Origin: Herbaspirillum sp. Sphag64 | Lineage (GTDB): Bacteria > Pseudomonadota > Gammaproteobacteria > Burkholderiales > Burkholderiaceae_D | DNA length: 64,000 bases | Reading direction: 5' to 3' | NCBI RefSeq assembly: GCF_014192645.1 | Contig: NZ_JACHYE010000003.1 | Coordinates: 186,001 to 250,000, forward strand | Part shown: in pieces, positions 1 through 8,485 of the stretch | How positions within the stretch are numbered: the stretch's first letter is position 1 | How the letters are laid out: each line of letters begins with the position of its first letter | The notes under the pieces: generated by a model | Database searches by the model: none | Told to the model about the DNA's origin: nothing | Seen by the model: the letters and a program-made list of their open reading frames with translations, nothing else | Translations under genes and position numbers: made by a program

Positions 1-917
1 GCGGCCGCATTCAGGTAGGTGACCAGACCCCATTTGTCGCTGGTGATGACAGCGTCACCGATGGACGCCAGCGTTACCTCAGCCAGATCTTTTTCTGCCT
101 GCAGCTCTGCTTTGAGCTGGGCTTCCCGGCGTGCCCGCATCTCAAGCGTGAGTAGCATGTAATTGAAGGCGTGACCGAGACGGCTGAGTTCGTCATGACC
201 GGTGACGGTGGCGCGTCGTTCCAGATCGCCAGCGGTCACGGCATCGGCTACCCGGGCAAATTCCTGGAGCCGTCGCGTGAGGCGATTGGCCAGCAGCCAG
301 GCCAGCAGTATGCCGATAGAGATGGCGGCAGTGGTGTAGAGCAAACCGGTCTCTACAATCAAGGCCAGCCGCGAGGCAGTATCGCTGCGGGAGACTAACA
401 AGCGGACCCAGCCAAGCCGTTTCTCATTGAGCATCACCGTGGCTACGACATCGGCTTCGGCGGCGTCATTGGCGAGAATGTGCAGATGCCCATGGGCGCT
501 GGCGAAACGATCAAAGTCGCTAATGTATTTGCCTCGTAACTCCGGCCTGCCGTGCGCCAGAATCTTGCCGTCAGTACCAATGACCATGACTTGCGTGACA
601 CCGGGGTAGCCGCCAATGGCCTGTGTCAGTTCCTGTAAGCTGCCCAGATCTGAGGAAAGTAAAGGGGTCACTGCAATGAGACCGAGATTGTTGGCCAGGC
701 TGGTGGCTTGGGTGAGTTGGCTTTCGATCAGAAAATTCTCTTGCCGCACCGAGAGGTCGTAGACGAACAGCGTCATCATGATGGCATGCACCACTGCCAC
801 ACTCCAGATCAATTGGCCTCTGACACTACCACTGAAAAGTTCGCGCCATAGCCTGGCTGGCAACTGATTGCCCGGGCCTCTGAACAGACGCAGTGGTATG
901 CGGTAGAGGCGTCTCAT
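1..917 (-). CDS. Membrane sensor protein with HAMP and PAS domains (partial, C-terminus off window)
   Basis: The reading frame starts at an ATG that overlaps the stop of the preceding PhnD-like gene (ATGA) and stays open to the left edge, giving about 305 residues. A first membrane segment lies near residues 25-45 (LIWSVAVVHAIMMTLFVY). About 120 periplasmic residues follow, then a second segment (TAAISIGILLAWLL), a HAMP linker (DAVTAGDLERRATVTGHDEL), a short helix and the start of a PAS domain (LASIGDAVITSDKWGLVTYL). The output domain is missing; a GGDEF/EAL or histidine kinase output would be usual. Translational coupling to the binding lipoprotein suggests that the two form one periplasmic ligand-sensing system. 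The sensor architecture is clear, the output is not. Confidence 0.8.
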   Translation of the reverse strand, partial: MRRLYRIPLRLFRGPGNQLPARLWRELFSGSVRGQLIWSVAVVHAIMMTLFVYDLSVRQENFLIESQLTQATSLANNLGLIAVTPLLSSDLGSLQELTQAIGGYPGVTQVMVIGTDGKILAHGRPELRGKYISDFDRFASAHGHLHILANDAAEADVVATVMLNEKRLGWVRLLVSRSDTASRLALIVETGLLYTTAAISIGILLAWLLANRLTRRLQEFARVADAVTAGDLERRATVTGHDELSRLGHAFNYMLLTLEMRARREAQLKAELQAEKDLAEVTLASIGDAVITSDKWGLVTYLNAA

Positions 918-1861
918 CGTGATTTTTTGACCTGCGTGTTGTAGTCCTGCAGGAAGCGACGCACCACATCGAAATCCTTGTCCTGTGAACGGATGAAGGC
1001 GCGCGTATTGATGTCGTGCAGGATTTGCCTGCCTGGGTCAGAGTCCTGCAAACTGGTCAACAGTTGTGCCACGCGCTCACCGACTGCTTGTGGGATGTCA
1101 TTGCGCACAATAATGGGATTCTGTATCAGACTGTTGGTTTTCCACAGTACTTGCATCTGAGCAGCCTCCTTAGGATTGGATTGCTCAAAAGCTTCCCACG
1201 CCGCTGGCCAGGTGGCGCTGATGCTGCTCTGGGAAAGGTAGGTGTTCATGATGGAGGAGTTGTGGGTACCGACGTAGAGGTTGGTGATGTCGGTCTGGAC
1301 ATTGATACCGTGCTGCTGCAGATAGAGCTGTGTCAGCATGGTCGCGGCCAGTGCGGTCGGGGCGGGATAGGCGACGACCTTGCCTTTGAGATCAGCGGGG
1401 AGGCGAATCGGGCTGTCCTTGCGGACGATGAAAATACCGCGAAATACATCGTCGTCAGCCATCCGGGCGATGACGTGGTAATGCCAATCGCGCGCCAGCA
1501 GGGCATGGTAAGGATTGGGCAGGGCAAAATCGGCTGCACCGGCGATGAGCTTGTTTTCGAAGTCATCGTAATCGTTGGCGGTTTGCAGATCAAAGATGAC
1601 TCCAGGCAAGTGGGCATCGAGGTAAAGCAGGAGTGGCTCGAATTTTTGCGCCAGCAGCTGGGGGTTGTACAAAGGGTGGATAAGGAAGATGTAGTGCTTG
1701 CCGTCAGCAACGGCCACCGGCGTATCCGCATAGCTCACCCTTGGCGCAGCGGGCGCCTTGTGGCAGCTTGCCAGCAGAATCGAGCCAGTAAGGATCAGTG
1801 TCCAGTGCAGCAAGCGCCATGCACGGTGCACACTGAGCCTTGATAGGTAGGCGGGACGCAT
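914..1861 (-). CDS. PhnD-like periplasmic substrate-binding lipoprotein
   Basis: This 315-residue protein belongs to the phosphate/phosphite/phosphonate-type (PhnD, SBP type 2) binding proteins. The start chosen is the ATG with AGGAG six bases upstream; an in-frame ATG lies 24 bases further out without such a site. The N-terminus carries a lipoprotein signal (ILTGSILLASC), so it is probably anchored in the inner or outer membrane facing the periplasm. The body has the typical two-lobe pattern (FLIHPLYNPQLLAQKFEPLL, ADFALPNPYHALL, GKVVAYPAPTALAATM). No transporter genes are nearby. Instead it overlaps a HAMP-PAS sensor gene, so it more likely presents a ligand to that sensor than feeds an ABC importer. 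The ligand is unknown. Confidence 0.8.
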   Translation of the reverse strand: MRPAYLSRLSVHRAWRLLHWTLILTGSILLASCHKAPAAPRVSYADTPVAVADGKHYIFLIHPLYNPQLLAQKFEPLLLYLDAHLPGVIFDLQTANDYDDFENKLIAGAADFALPNPYHALLARDWHYHVIARMADDDVFRGIFIVRKDSPIRLPADLKGKVVAYPAPTALAATMLTQLYLQQHGINVQTDITNLYVGTHNSSIMNTYLSQSSISATWPAAWEAFEQSNPKEAAQMQVLWKTNSLIQNPIIVRNDIPQAVGERVAQLLTSLQDSDPGRQILHDINTRAFIRSQDKDFDVVRRFLQDYNTQVKKSR

Positions 1862-2193
1862 CTTTATCTCCTGAAATCCAGTCATCCGGTAATGCGAATC
1901 TGATCAGCGAGGGTAGTTTGCGGGTGAGCACGAGTAAGAATTGCCTGATGCATCTATCAATTGCGCGGCATCTTTTCTGGTGCAGTTTGCGGCGCGTCAT
2001 CATGACGGGTTCTGTTGCCTAGTGTTCCTCAGAACGTAGGCAAGTACAAGACAAGATACTGTTTTTTTAATATAAGAAGGTCAAAGTGTCGGCCTGTTGC
2101 ACACTACATCAGTACGTTGTTGCTCGCCACATACTATTTGGTATGTTTTGGTTGTCAGATCGGTAAGTATAGCTAGAGAAGGTCATTGCGCCC
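1862..2193. other. Intergenic region upstream of the PhnD-like gene
   Basis: No convincing gene is visible. The stretch should hold the promoter of the minus-strand PhnD-like gene. A/T-rich blocks (a run of T near 2062) and a small inverted repeat CATAC-N6-GTATG near 2130-2145 are the only structures I see. I cannot assign a specific promoter. Confidence 0.4.
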
Positions 2194-2232
2194 AAAAATT
2201 ACGCCGCCAGTGCCTGACGGCAGAAGGCGGCG
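2194..2232 (-). terminator. Rho-independent terminator of the amino-sugar operon
   Basis: CGCCGCC (2202-2208) pairs with GGCGGCG (2226-2232), and an inner GCC/GGC pair sits inside the loop. Read on the minus strand the hairpin is followed by TAATTTTT. It lies about 60 bases past the stop of the last gene of the minus-strand operon. Confidence 0.8.
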
Positions 2233-2290
2233 AAATTCTACAGGGGAAGTCTTTGGCATATTGCGGTGTGCAATACACTGGCGGAAGGCA

Positions 2291-3313
2291 TCAGCTGGTT
2301 TTGGTGACCTTGCTCAGATGACGTGGTTGATCGGGGTTGAGTCCACGGGCTGCCGACAATTGTGCGGCCATCACATAGAAAGCCTGAATCGCCACAATCG
2401 GATCGAGGTCGGGTGTGACGGCGACCGGCAGCGTCAGATCACGCTCAGCCACATCGTCGGGTGCTGCCAGCAAGACCTTGGCACCGCGTCCGCGCATTTC
2501 CGCTGCCAGTTGCAGCATGCCGACCTGGGCCGGGCCACGGGTGGCGAACATGAGCAATGGATAGCCTTCGTTGATGAGTGCCATTGGACCGTGCTTGATT
2601 TCGGCGCCGCTGAAGGCTTCGGCCTGCAAGGCGGAAGTCTCCTTGAATTTGAGCGCGGATTCGAGCGCCAGCGGGAAGCCAATACCACGGCCGACCACCA
2701 TGATGTTGCTGGCCGGTGCCAGGATATCGATGGCTTTCGACCAGTCGCTCTGGGCAGCGTTGTAGAGCGAGTCGGGCAAGCTCTCTAGAGCGTGCAGAAA
2801 CTGCTTGTCGTCTTGCCAGTAACCGGCGAACAACGCCCCGGCGACCAGACTGGCGATAAAGCTCTTGGTAGCGGCGACACTGGTTTCAGCACCAGCGTGC
2901 AGGCCAAGGCTCCATTCGGCGGCGTTGGCCAGCGGCGAGCTGGTGTCGTTGACCAGTGCGACGGTGGTGGCACCGCCTTCGCGGAAGTAGCGGATCGGTT
3001 CGACCACATCGGGACTTTGACCGGACTGCGAGATCGCAATGGCCAGGGCATCACGGGCAATCAGTGGTGCCTTGTTGAGTGTGACCAGCGACATCGGCAG
3101 CGAGGCGACGATGTGGCCCAGTCGTGCCATGGTGAGGTAGGCGCAGTAATTGGCGGCATGGTCGGAACTGCCACGTGCCACGGTAACGATGCGCGCCGGT
3201 GGCGCACTGCGCAACCAGCGTCCCAGTTCGCTGTAGCGGGCCTGGTCGCGGGTGAGCTGGTCAGCCACGTGGACGGCGGCTGAGCGCGCTTCCTTAAGCA
3301 TCTGTGAGGTCAA
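2291..3313 (-). CDS. nagB-II: SIS-domain glucosamine-6-phosphate deaminase (NagB-II type)
   Basis: This 340-residue double-SIS protein resembles the isomerase half of GlmS without the glutaminase domain. It keeps the sugar-phosphate loops (VARGSSDHAANY, AISQSGQSPD, GAETSVAATKSF) and the GlmS-like C-terminus (LNPDQPRHLSKV). In GlcNAc gene sets such proteins convert glucosamine-6-phosphate to fructose-6-phosphate and ammonia in place of classical NagB. It is the last gene of the operon and overlaps nagA by 20 bases. The start appears to be TTG, because AAGGAG lies six bases upstream of it and too far from the next ATG at 3301. A GlmS-like isomerase role is the alternative, but the operon favours catabolism. 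Confidence 0.85.
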   Translation of the reverse strand: MTSQMLKEARSAAVHVADQLTRDQARYSELGRWLRSAPPARIVTVARGSSDHAANYCAYLTMARLGHIVASLPMSLVTLNKAPLIARDALAIAISQSGQSPDVVEPIRYFREGGATTVALVNDTSSPLANAAEWSLGLHAGAETSVAATKSFIASLVAGALFAGYWQDDKQFLHALESLPDSLYNAAQSDWSKAIDILAPASNIMVVGRGIGFPLALESALKFKETSALQAEAFSGAEIKHGPMALINEGYPLLMFATRGPAQVGMLQLAAEMRGRGAKVLLAAPDDVAERDLTLPVAVTPDLDPIVAIQAFYVMAAQLSAARGLNPDQPRHLSKVTKTS

Positions 3314-4424
3314 TCTTTTCTCCTTCTACATAAACTTCTTTGAGGGTGAACTGGCGGTCAAACACCAGAATGTCGGCGAAGCAGCCAGCCTTGAGGCGGC
3401 CACGTTCGGGGATGCCAAGGTAATCGGCCGGATAGGTGGAGGTGCGCAACGAGGCTTCGCTGACGTCGAGCCCCATCGTGATCAGATTACGCAGCGCCTG
3501 ATCCATGGTCAGTGTGCTGCCAGCGAGTGTGCCATCGGCCAGACGCACGCCACCGGCGCACTTATGTACGACTTGGCGGCCGAGGGTGTAATCGCCATCG
3601 GGCATGCCGGCTGCAGCCGTGGAGTCGGTCACGCAGTAAAGCCTTGGAATGGCCCGCAGCGCGGCGCGGATCGCACCCGGATGAACGTGCAGCATATCGG
3701 GAATCAACTCGGCATATTCAGCATGCGCCAATGCCGCACCGGCCATGCCGGGTTCACGATGATGGAAGCTGCTCATGGCATTGAACAGGTGGGTAAAGCC
3801 AGCAGCACCGTTCTTGAGGGCCGCGACACCATCTTCATAGGTGCCGAGAGTATGACCAATCTGTACCAGCAGGCCGCCGGTGGTGAGTGCGCGTACCAGC
3901 TCCAGATGATGGTCAACTTCGGGTGCAATGGTGATCAGCTTGAGTGGTGCAAAGCTGGCCAGCCAGTCCACCTGTTCCAGTGTGGCTTCGATGGCAAAGT
4001 CAGGTTGTGCACCCAGTTTGCCGGGGTTGATGTACGGACCTTCGAGGTGGGTGCCGAGGATGCGGGCGGTGCCGGGCTGACGCGCACGGCAGGCGCTGCC
4101 GATGGCCTTGAGCGCGGTTTCCAGTTCGTCGAGCGGGGCGGTCATGGTGGTTGCCAGCAGACTGGTGGTGCCGTGACGGGCATGCAGGCGGGCGATCGTA
4201 TGAACCGCATCGCCGGCTTCCATGATGTCGCGACCACCGCCGCCGTGAACGTGCAGGTCAATAAAGCCAGGCAGGATGTAGTCGCCTTCACCGCTGGCGG
4301 AAGAAGGTTCCTGCTCCAGCAGATGGCCTTCGATATCGCTGATCAGGTCGCCGAAGTGAATCGCACCCTTGACCCATCCGAGCGGCGTGAGCACGTTGCC
4401 GCGAACTTGCTTGAGAGATGACAT
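3294..4424 (-). CDS. nagA: N-acetylglucosamine-6-phosphate deacetylase
   Basis: This 376-residue amidohydrolase-superfamily enzyme removes acetate from N-acetylglucosamine-6-phosphate in the cytoplasm. Recognisable pieces are the metal-binding start of the barrel (FIDLHVHGGGG), HLEGPYINPGKLGA with the conserved Glu, the GHT and THLFNAM loops, and the catalytic Asp region (CVTDSTAAAGMPDGDY). The length is normal for the family. The ATG has GGAG eight bases upstream, formed by the last codons of nagK, so expression is coupled to the kinase. The product goes to the overlapping SIS deaminase. All key residues appear present. Confidence 0.95.
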   Translation of the reverse strand: MSSLKQVRGNVLTPLGWVKGAIHFGDLISDIEGHLLEQEPSSASGEGDYILPGFIDLHVHGGGGRDIMEAGDAVHTIARLHARHGTTSLLATTMTAPLDELETALKAIGSACRARQPGTARILGTHLEGPYINPGKLGAQPDFAIEATLEQVDWLASFAPLKLITIAPEVDHHLELVRALTTGGLLVQIGHTLGTYEDGVAALKNGAAGFTHLFNAMSSFHHREPGMAGAALAHAEYAELIPDMLHVHPGAIRAALRAIPRLYCVTDSTAAAGMPDGDYTLGRQVVHKCAGGVRLADGTLAGSTLTMDQALRNLITMGLDVSEASLRTSTYPADYLGIPERGRLKAGCFADILVFDRQFTLKEVYVEGEKIDLTDA

Positions 4425-4429
4425 GATAC

Positions 4430-5356
4430 TTACTCCGATGAGAACGCCGGTGTCTGCACCGACAGCAGTTGCAGCGCGCCGTGGGCCGAATCAGCCTGTG
4501 CCGGTACGATGCGCTGCTGCAGGGCAGGCGGGAAATAATCCTTCAGTGTAGCGCCGAGACCGCCACACAGGGCCAGTGGTAATTGCTGTTGCGGATCGAG
4601 TGCGCTGATATGCAATGCCACGGCAGCGGCGGCATCTCGCAGAATTCGCTGTGCCGCTGTGTCGTGATGAGCCTCGTTGACGACGATGCGCGCCAGTCTG
4701 GCGTAGGCAGCCTGATCTGCTTGCGATAGCCAGTCGAGTACCTGCGCGCCGTCACTGAAGTTAGTGTCTCTATTGGCTACATCGCGGCAGAATCGGATGA
4801 TGGCGGCACTCATGGGGCCGCCATCGGCACGACCATCAAGACTGTGCTGAACATGATTGATGGCTTGCAGGCCGATCCAGGCACCGCTGCCTTCGTCGCC
4901 TGAGGGAAACCCCCAGCCACCAACGATACGTTGCTGACCATCAGCAGACAGTGCGACACCGATGGTGCCAGTGCCGACAGCCACAATCGCACCGGATTGA
5001 CCCTGATGGGCACCGAGCAGAGTGGTGATGGCATCGTTGGCTAGTCGCAGGGTATGAAAGGCGGGCGCCAGGGTGCGAAAGTCGGCGGCCCATTGCGTGA
5101 CGTTAAAGCCTGCCACACCCATGCCAACCGCTAGCTGGGACAGCGGCGGTACCGCCATGTCGATACTGGTAAAGGCTTGTTCAATACCCTGCATGACAGC
5201 GGCCCAGGCCTGCACAGCACCATTTCTGAGTGCGGAGCCCGGTCCGGTGGCGTGGGCCAGTTCACGGTTTTCGGCATCGAAGACGCGTACCAGCGTCTTG
5301 GTGCCGCCACCATCGATACCGATGCGGTACAGGGTTGTGTCTGAGGAAGTGTGCAT
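4430..5356 (-). CDS. nagK: BadF/BadG-type N-acetylglucosamine kinase
   Basis: This 308-residue ASKHA-fold kinase of the BadF/BadG/BcrA/BcrD family carries the phosphate-1 loop GIDGGGTKT at residues 12-20 and further ATPase loops (IVAVGTGTIGVAL, GDEGSGAWIGLQ, LCGGLG). It probably phosphorylates GlcNAc or a closely related amino sugar that enters unphosphorylated through the ABC transporter, supplying the substrate of NagA directly downstream. The spacing to nagA is only 5 bases. GlcN would be an alternative substrate, but the presence of a deacetylase favours GlcNAc. Confidence 0.88.
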   Translation of the reverse strand: MHTSSDTTLYRIGIDGGGTKTLVRVFDAENRELAHATGPGSALRNGAVQAWAAVMQGIEQAFTSIDMAVPPLSQLAVGMGVAGFNVTQWAADFRTLAPAFHTLRLANDAITTLLGAHQGQSGAIVAVGTGTIGVALSADGQQRIVGGWGFPSGDEGSGAWIGLQAINHVQHSLDGRADGGPMSAAIIRFCRDVANRDTNFSDGAQVLDWLSQADQAAYARLARIVVNEAHHDTAAQRILRDAAAAVALHISALDPQQQLPLALCGGLGATLKDYFPPALQQRIVPAQADSAHGALQLLSVQTPAFSSE

Positions 5357-5379
5357 GATGGTTGGCTACTTCCTGGCGC

Positions 5380-6504
5380 TTAATGATGACGCGACGAGAC
5401 CACGTTACCTGGCTTGAGGCGGCGCAGCGCACGGCCATCGGCATCAAACACGTGGAACGCATGGCTGTCCGCCGACAAGGCCAGGTGCTCGCCGATGGCG
5501 ATGGTGCGGTTGCCGTCGCCACGTACAACGACATCTTGTCCACCGGTGAGGCTGAGGTAGATGAAGTTGGCTTCGCCCAGATGCTCGACCAGATTGACCC
5601 GCCCGGTCAGTTGCTCGGAGCCGCTAGTGTTTTCGTGGATGTGCTCGGCACGCAGACCAAGGGTGACGCGCTCACCGACACGCACGGCACCGGGAGCAAC
5701 ATCAACCCGCAGCGACTGGCCGCCACCGATGGTCACTTGCAGGCCGTCGTCCAGCACCTCGGTGACGGTAGCGGGCAGCAGGTTCATCTTGGGTGATCCG
5801 ATAAATCCGGCTACGAACAGGTTCTGCGGATGCTGATACAGCTCCAGTGGTGTACCGGCCTGCTGGATCTGACCATCATGCATGACCACGATCTTGTCGC
5901 CCAAAGTCATTGCTTCGACCTGATCGTGGGTCACGTAGACGATGGTGGCGGCCAGTTGCTTGTGCAGCTTGGCAATTTCCAGACGCGTTTGCACCCGCAA
6001 GGCGGCATCCAGATTCGACAGTGGTTCGTCAAACAGGAACAGGCGTGGTTTGCGCACGATGGCGCGGCCAATTGCGACCCGCTGGCGCTGACCGCCGGAG
6101 AGTTCGCGCGGCAGACGGTTGAGCAAGTGGTCGATCTTGAGGATGCCAGCGGCGTGGCGGATGCGCTCATCGATGTCGTGCTTGTTACTACCGGCGATCT
6201 TGAGACCGAAGGCCATGTTCTTGTAGACGTTCATGTGCGGATACAGCGCATAGCTCTGGAACACCATGGCGATGCCGCGTTTGGCCGGCGGCAGGTGATG
6301 GACCACCTCACCACCGATGGCCAGTTGCCCGCCGCTGATCTCTTCGAGCCCGCAGAGCATGCGCAGCAGGGTCGATTTGCCGCAGCCGGAAGGGCCGACC
6401 AGTACGCAGAATTCGCCGTCGCGGATGTCCAGATTGAGGCCGCTGAGGATGTCCTGCTTGCCGTCGTAGGTTTTTTTCAGGTCTTGAATACTGACGTTTG
6501 CCAT
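5380..6504 (-). CDS. Sugar ABC transporter ATP-binding protein (UgpC/MsmK/MalK family)
   Basis: This 374-residue ATPase energises the importer encoded upstream. It has Walker A GPSGCGKST near residue 38, the signature LSGGQRQRVAIGRA, Walker B LFLFDEPLSNLDA and the switch His in YVTHDQVEAM. A C-terminal TOBE/OB regulatory domain of about 130 residues (LRAEHI) is typical of the carbohydrate-uptake CUT1 class. MalK/UgpC-type ATPases can serve several importers. The gene sits between the permeases and nagK in one minus-strand operon. Confidence 0.92.
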   Translation of the reverse strand: MANVSIQDLKKTYDGKQDILSGLNLDIRDGEFCVLVGPSGCGKSTLLRMLCGLEEISGGQLAIGGEVVHHLPPAKRGIAMVFQSYALYPHMNVYKNMAFGLKIAGSNKHDIDERIRHAAGILKIDHLLNRLPRELSGGQRQRVAIGRAIVRKPRLFLFDEPLSNLDAALRVQTRLEIAKLHKQLAATIVYVTHDQVEAMTLGDKIVVMHDGQIQQAGTPLELYQHPQNLFVAGFIGSPKMNLLPATVTEVLDDGLQVTIGGGQSLRVDVAPGAVRVGERVTLGLRAEHIHENTSGSEQLTGRVNLVEHLGEANFIYLSLTGGQDVVVRGDGNRTIAIGEHLALSADSHAFHVFDADGRALRRLKPGNVVSSRHH

Positions 6505-6566
6505 GATGTGTCTCTTCGTCTTGTCGTATGTTGGGTTGGGTGCGATCTCAGGGTCTTACTTGACCG

Positions 6567-7448
6567 CTACTTGACGGCACCAGCAGTGAGGCCGCGAATG
6601 AGCTGGCGGGAGAACAGCGTATACAGGATCAGGATCGGAATCACTGCCAGCGACAGCGCTGCCAGTACCGAATTCCAGTCGGTCGCGTATTGCCCGATGA
6701 ATTGCTGTACGCCGAGCGTCACGGTGCGAGTCTGCTCGCCGGGTGCCAGAATTAATGGGAACCACAGGTCATTCCAGGCCGGGATCATGGTGAATACCGC
6801 AACTGTAGCAATCGCTGGGCGGATCAGCGGCAGGATGATCTGGAAAAAAATCTTGAATTCACCGACGCCATCACAGCGCGCCGCATCCTTGAGCTCGGCC
6901 GGGATCTGGCGAATGAACTCGGACAGGATCATTACCGCCAGTGGCAGACCCTGAGCGGTATAGACCAGAATCAGCGCAGTGCGGGTGTTAATCAGATCCA
7001 GTGCAACCACCAGTTGCAGGATGGAGACGGTACCCAGACGGATCGGGATCATGATGCCGATGGCCATGAACAGCGTCATCAGGCGGTTGCCCCGGAACTT
7101 GTACTCCGACAATGCCCAGCCAGCCATCGCACCAAACAGTACGATCAGCACCAGCGAACCCAGTGTGACGATCAGGCTATTGCCGAAATAGAGCAGGAAG
7201 TGGGTGTTCGAGACCACCTTGTGAAAGCCGATGAGCGAAAAGCTGTCCGGCGTCGGCAAGGCCATCGGATTGTCGAAGATAGCCTGACGCGATTTGACTG
7301 AGTTGATCAGGATCAGGGCAATCGGGAACAGCGCAATGACGGCATATAGACATAGCACCAGATGGACCCAGATGTGACCGGCCGGGCCGAAGCTGCGTTG
7401 TACCAGGGTCGGGCGCAACGGCACCGACGTGAGGGTAGAAGATGACAT
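6567..7448 (-). CDS. Sugar ABC transporter permease (MalG/UgpE type)
   Basis: This 293-residue inner membrane protein has six predicted helices and the EAA loop near the C-terminus (KDAARCDGVGEFKIFFQIIL), which contacts the ATPase. The start chosen is the ATG with AAGGAG six bases upstream; an earlier in-frame start would overlap the preceding permease gene. It is the second of two CUT1-family permeases in the operon. The next gene downstream is the ATPase. Confidence 0.9.
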   Translation of the reverse strand: MSSSTLTSVPLRPTLVQRSFGPAGHIWVHLVLCLYAVIALFPIALILINSVKSRQAIFDNPMALPTPDSFSLIGFHKVVSNTHFLLYFGNSLIVTLGSLVLIVLFGAMAGWALSEYKFRGNRLMTLFMAIGIMIPIRLGTVSILQLVVALDLINTRTALILVYTAQGLPLAVMILSEFIRQIPAELKDAARCDGVGEFKIFFQIILPLIRPAIATVAVFTMIPAWNDLWFPLILAPGEQTRTVTLGVQQFIGQYATDWNSVLAALSLAVIPILILYTLFSRQLIRGLTAGAVK

Positions 7449-7458
7449 GGAGGGCTCC

Positions 7459-8373
7459 TTACAGCGCATAGCGTGTCAGCTTGCGCTGCACCAGGTAAAA
7501 ATAGCTACCGACACCCGCCAGAATCACCAGGAACATCAGGGTGGCGACAGCCGCACCCATGGTCGGGCTGCCAATCTGGGCCTGATAGCCGAAGAAAGTG
7601 CGGTAGAAGAAGGTACCCAGCAAATCGCTGGAATAGTTAGGACCGGCTAACGCGCCCTTGACTGAATAGATCAGATCAAAGGCATTGAAGTTGGCCACGA
7701 AGGTCAGAATGGTGACCAGTCCGAGGGTCGGCCAGATCAGTGGCAGCTTGATCTGCCAGAAGATGCGCCAGGCACTGGCACCTTCGGCATGGGCGGCTTC
7801 CAGGACTTCTTCAGGCACTGCCAGCAAGGCGGCGTAGATCAGCATCATCGGGATGCCGACGTATTGCCAGACCGAGATCAGTGACAGCGTCAGCAGCGCG
7901 GTCGACTCCTGACCGAGCCAGGGACCGAAATAATCGGCCAGTCCAACCAGACCCATGAGTTTCTCGCCGACACCCCACAGCGGCGAAATAATCAATTGCC
8001 AGATAAAGCCGATGATCACCACCGATAACAGGGTCGGCAAGAAAATCAGGGTGCGGTAGGTGCGGGCACCACGCAAGCCTTTAAGGCTGAACAGGGTCGC
8101 CAGCATCAGGCCGATCGGGTTCTGCAGCGCCATGTGGATACAGAAGAACTTCAGATTGTTCCACATCGCATTCCAGAATGCCTGCGACCAGTCAGAGTCG
8201 AACAGGATGGTGCGATAGTTGTCGAGGCCGACAAAGCTGGTCACGCCAGCGTCGTTGCTGGTGTAAAAGCCCTGGCGCAAGGTGTCCAGCAAGGGCAACG
8301 CGCTGAACAGGGAATAGATGAGCACGGCAGGCGCGAGGAAGAGCGCTATCTGCCAGTAACGAGCTGTTTTCAC
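7459..8373 (-). CDS. Sugar ABC transporter permease (MalF/UgpA type)
   Basis: This 304-residue inner membrane permease pairs with the MalG-type protein that follows 10 bases downstream. It shows an N-terminal helix (YWQIALFLAPAVLIYSLFSA), several further helices and an EAA loop (EAAHAEGASAWRIFWQIKLP). The start is probably GTG at 8373, because AGGAG lies five bases upstream; a longer frame to 8400 lacks such a site. The substrate is inferred from the operon to be GlcNAc or a chitin-derived amino sugar. Confidence 0.88.
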   Translation of the reverse strand: MKTARYWQIALFLAPAVLIYSLFSALPLLDTLRQGFYTSNDAGVTSFVGLDNYRTILFDSDWSQAFWNAMWNNLKFFCIHMALQNPIGLMLATLFSLKGLRGARTYRTLIFLPTLLSVVIIGFIWQLIISPLWGVGEKLMGLVGLADYFGPWLGQESTALLTLSLISVWQYVGIPMMLIYAALLAVPEEVLEAAHAEGASAWRIFWQIKLPLIWPTLGLVTILTFVANFNAFDLIYSVKGALAGPNYSSDLLGTFFYRTFFGYQAQIGSPTMGAAVATLMFLVILAGVGSYFYLVQRKLTRYAL

Positions 8374-8485
8374 TGCAACTCCTAATACGAGACTTGCCAA
8401 AGCCGGACGGCGCAGCGCATGGCTGTCCGTCCGGGAAATTGAGCGGCACCGGAGTCGCCGCCCAAGTTGTTGCTATGCGCTTGGC

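Noticed and set aside
1-8. NotI site GCGGCCGC at the first bases
   Set aside because: It may reflect chance or how the window was cut; it has no biological meaning I can support.
3252-4421. Long open frame on the plus strand opposite nagA
   Set aside because: It is a shadow of nagA on the other strand, with no ribosome site and a low-complexity, non-protein-like composition. The same applies to long antisense frames at 5830-6954, 18738-19601 and 21570-22607.
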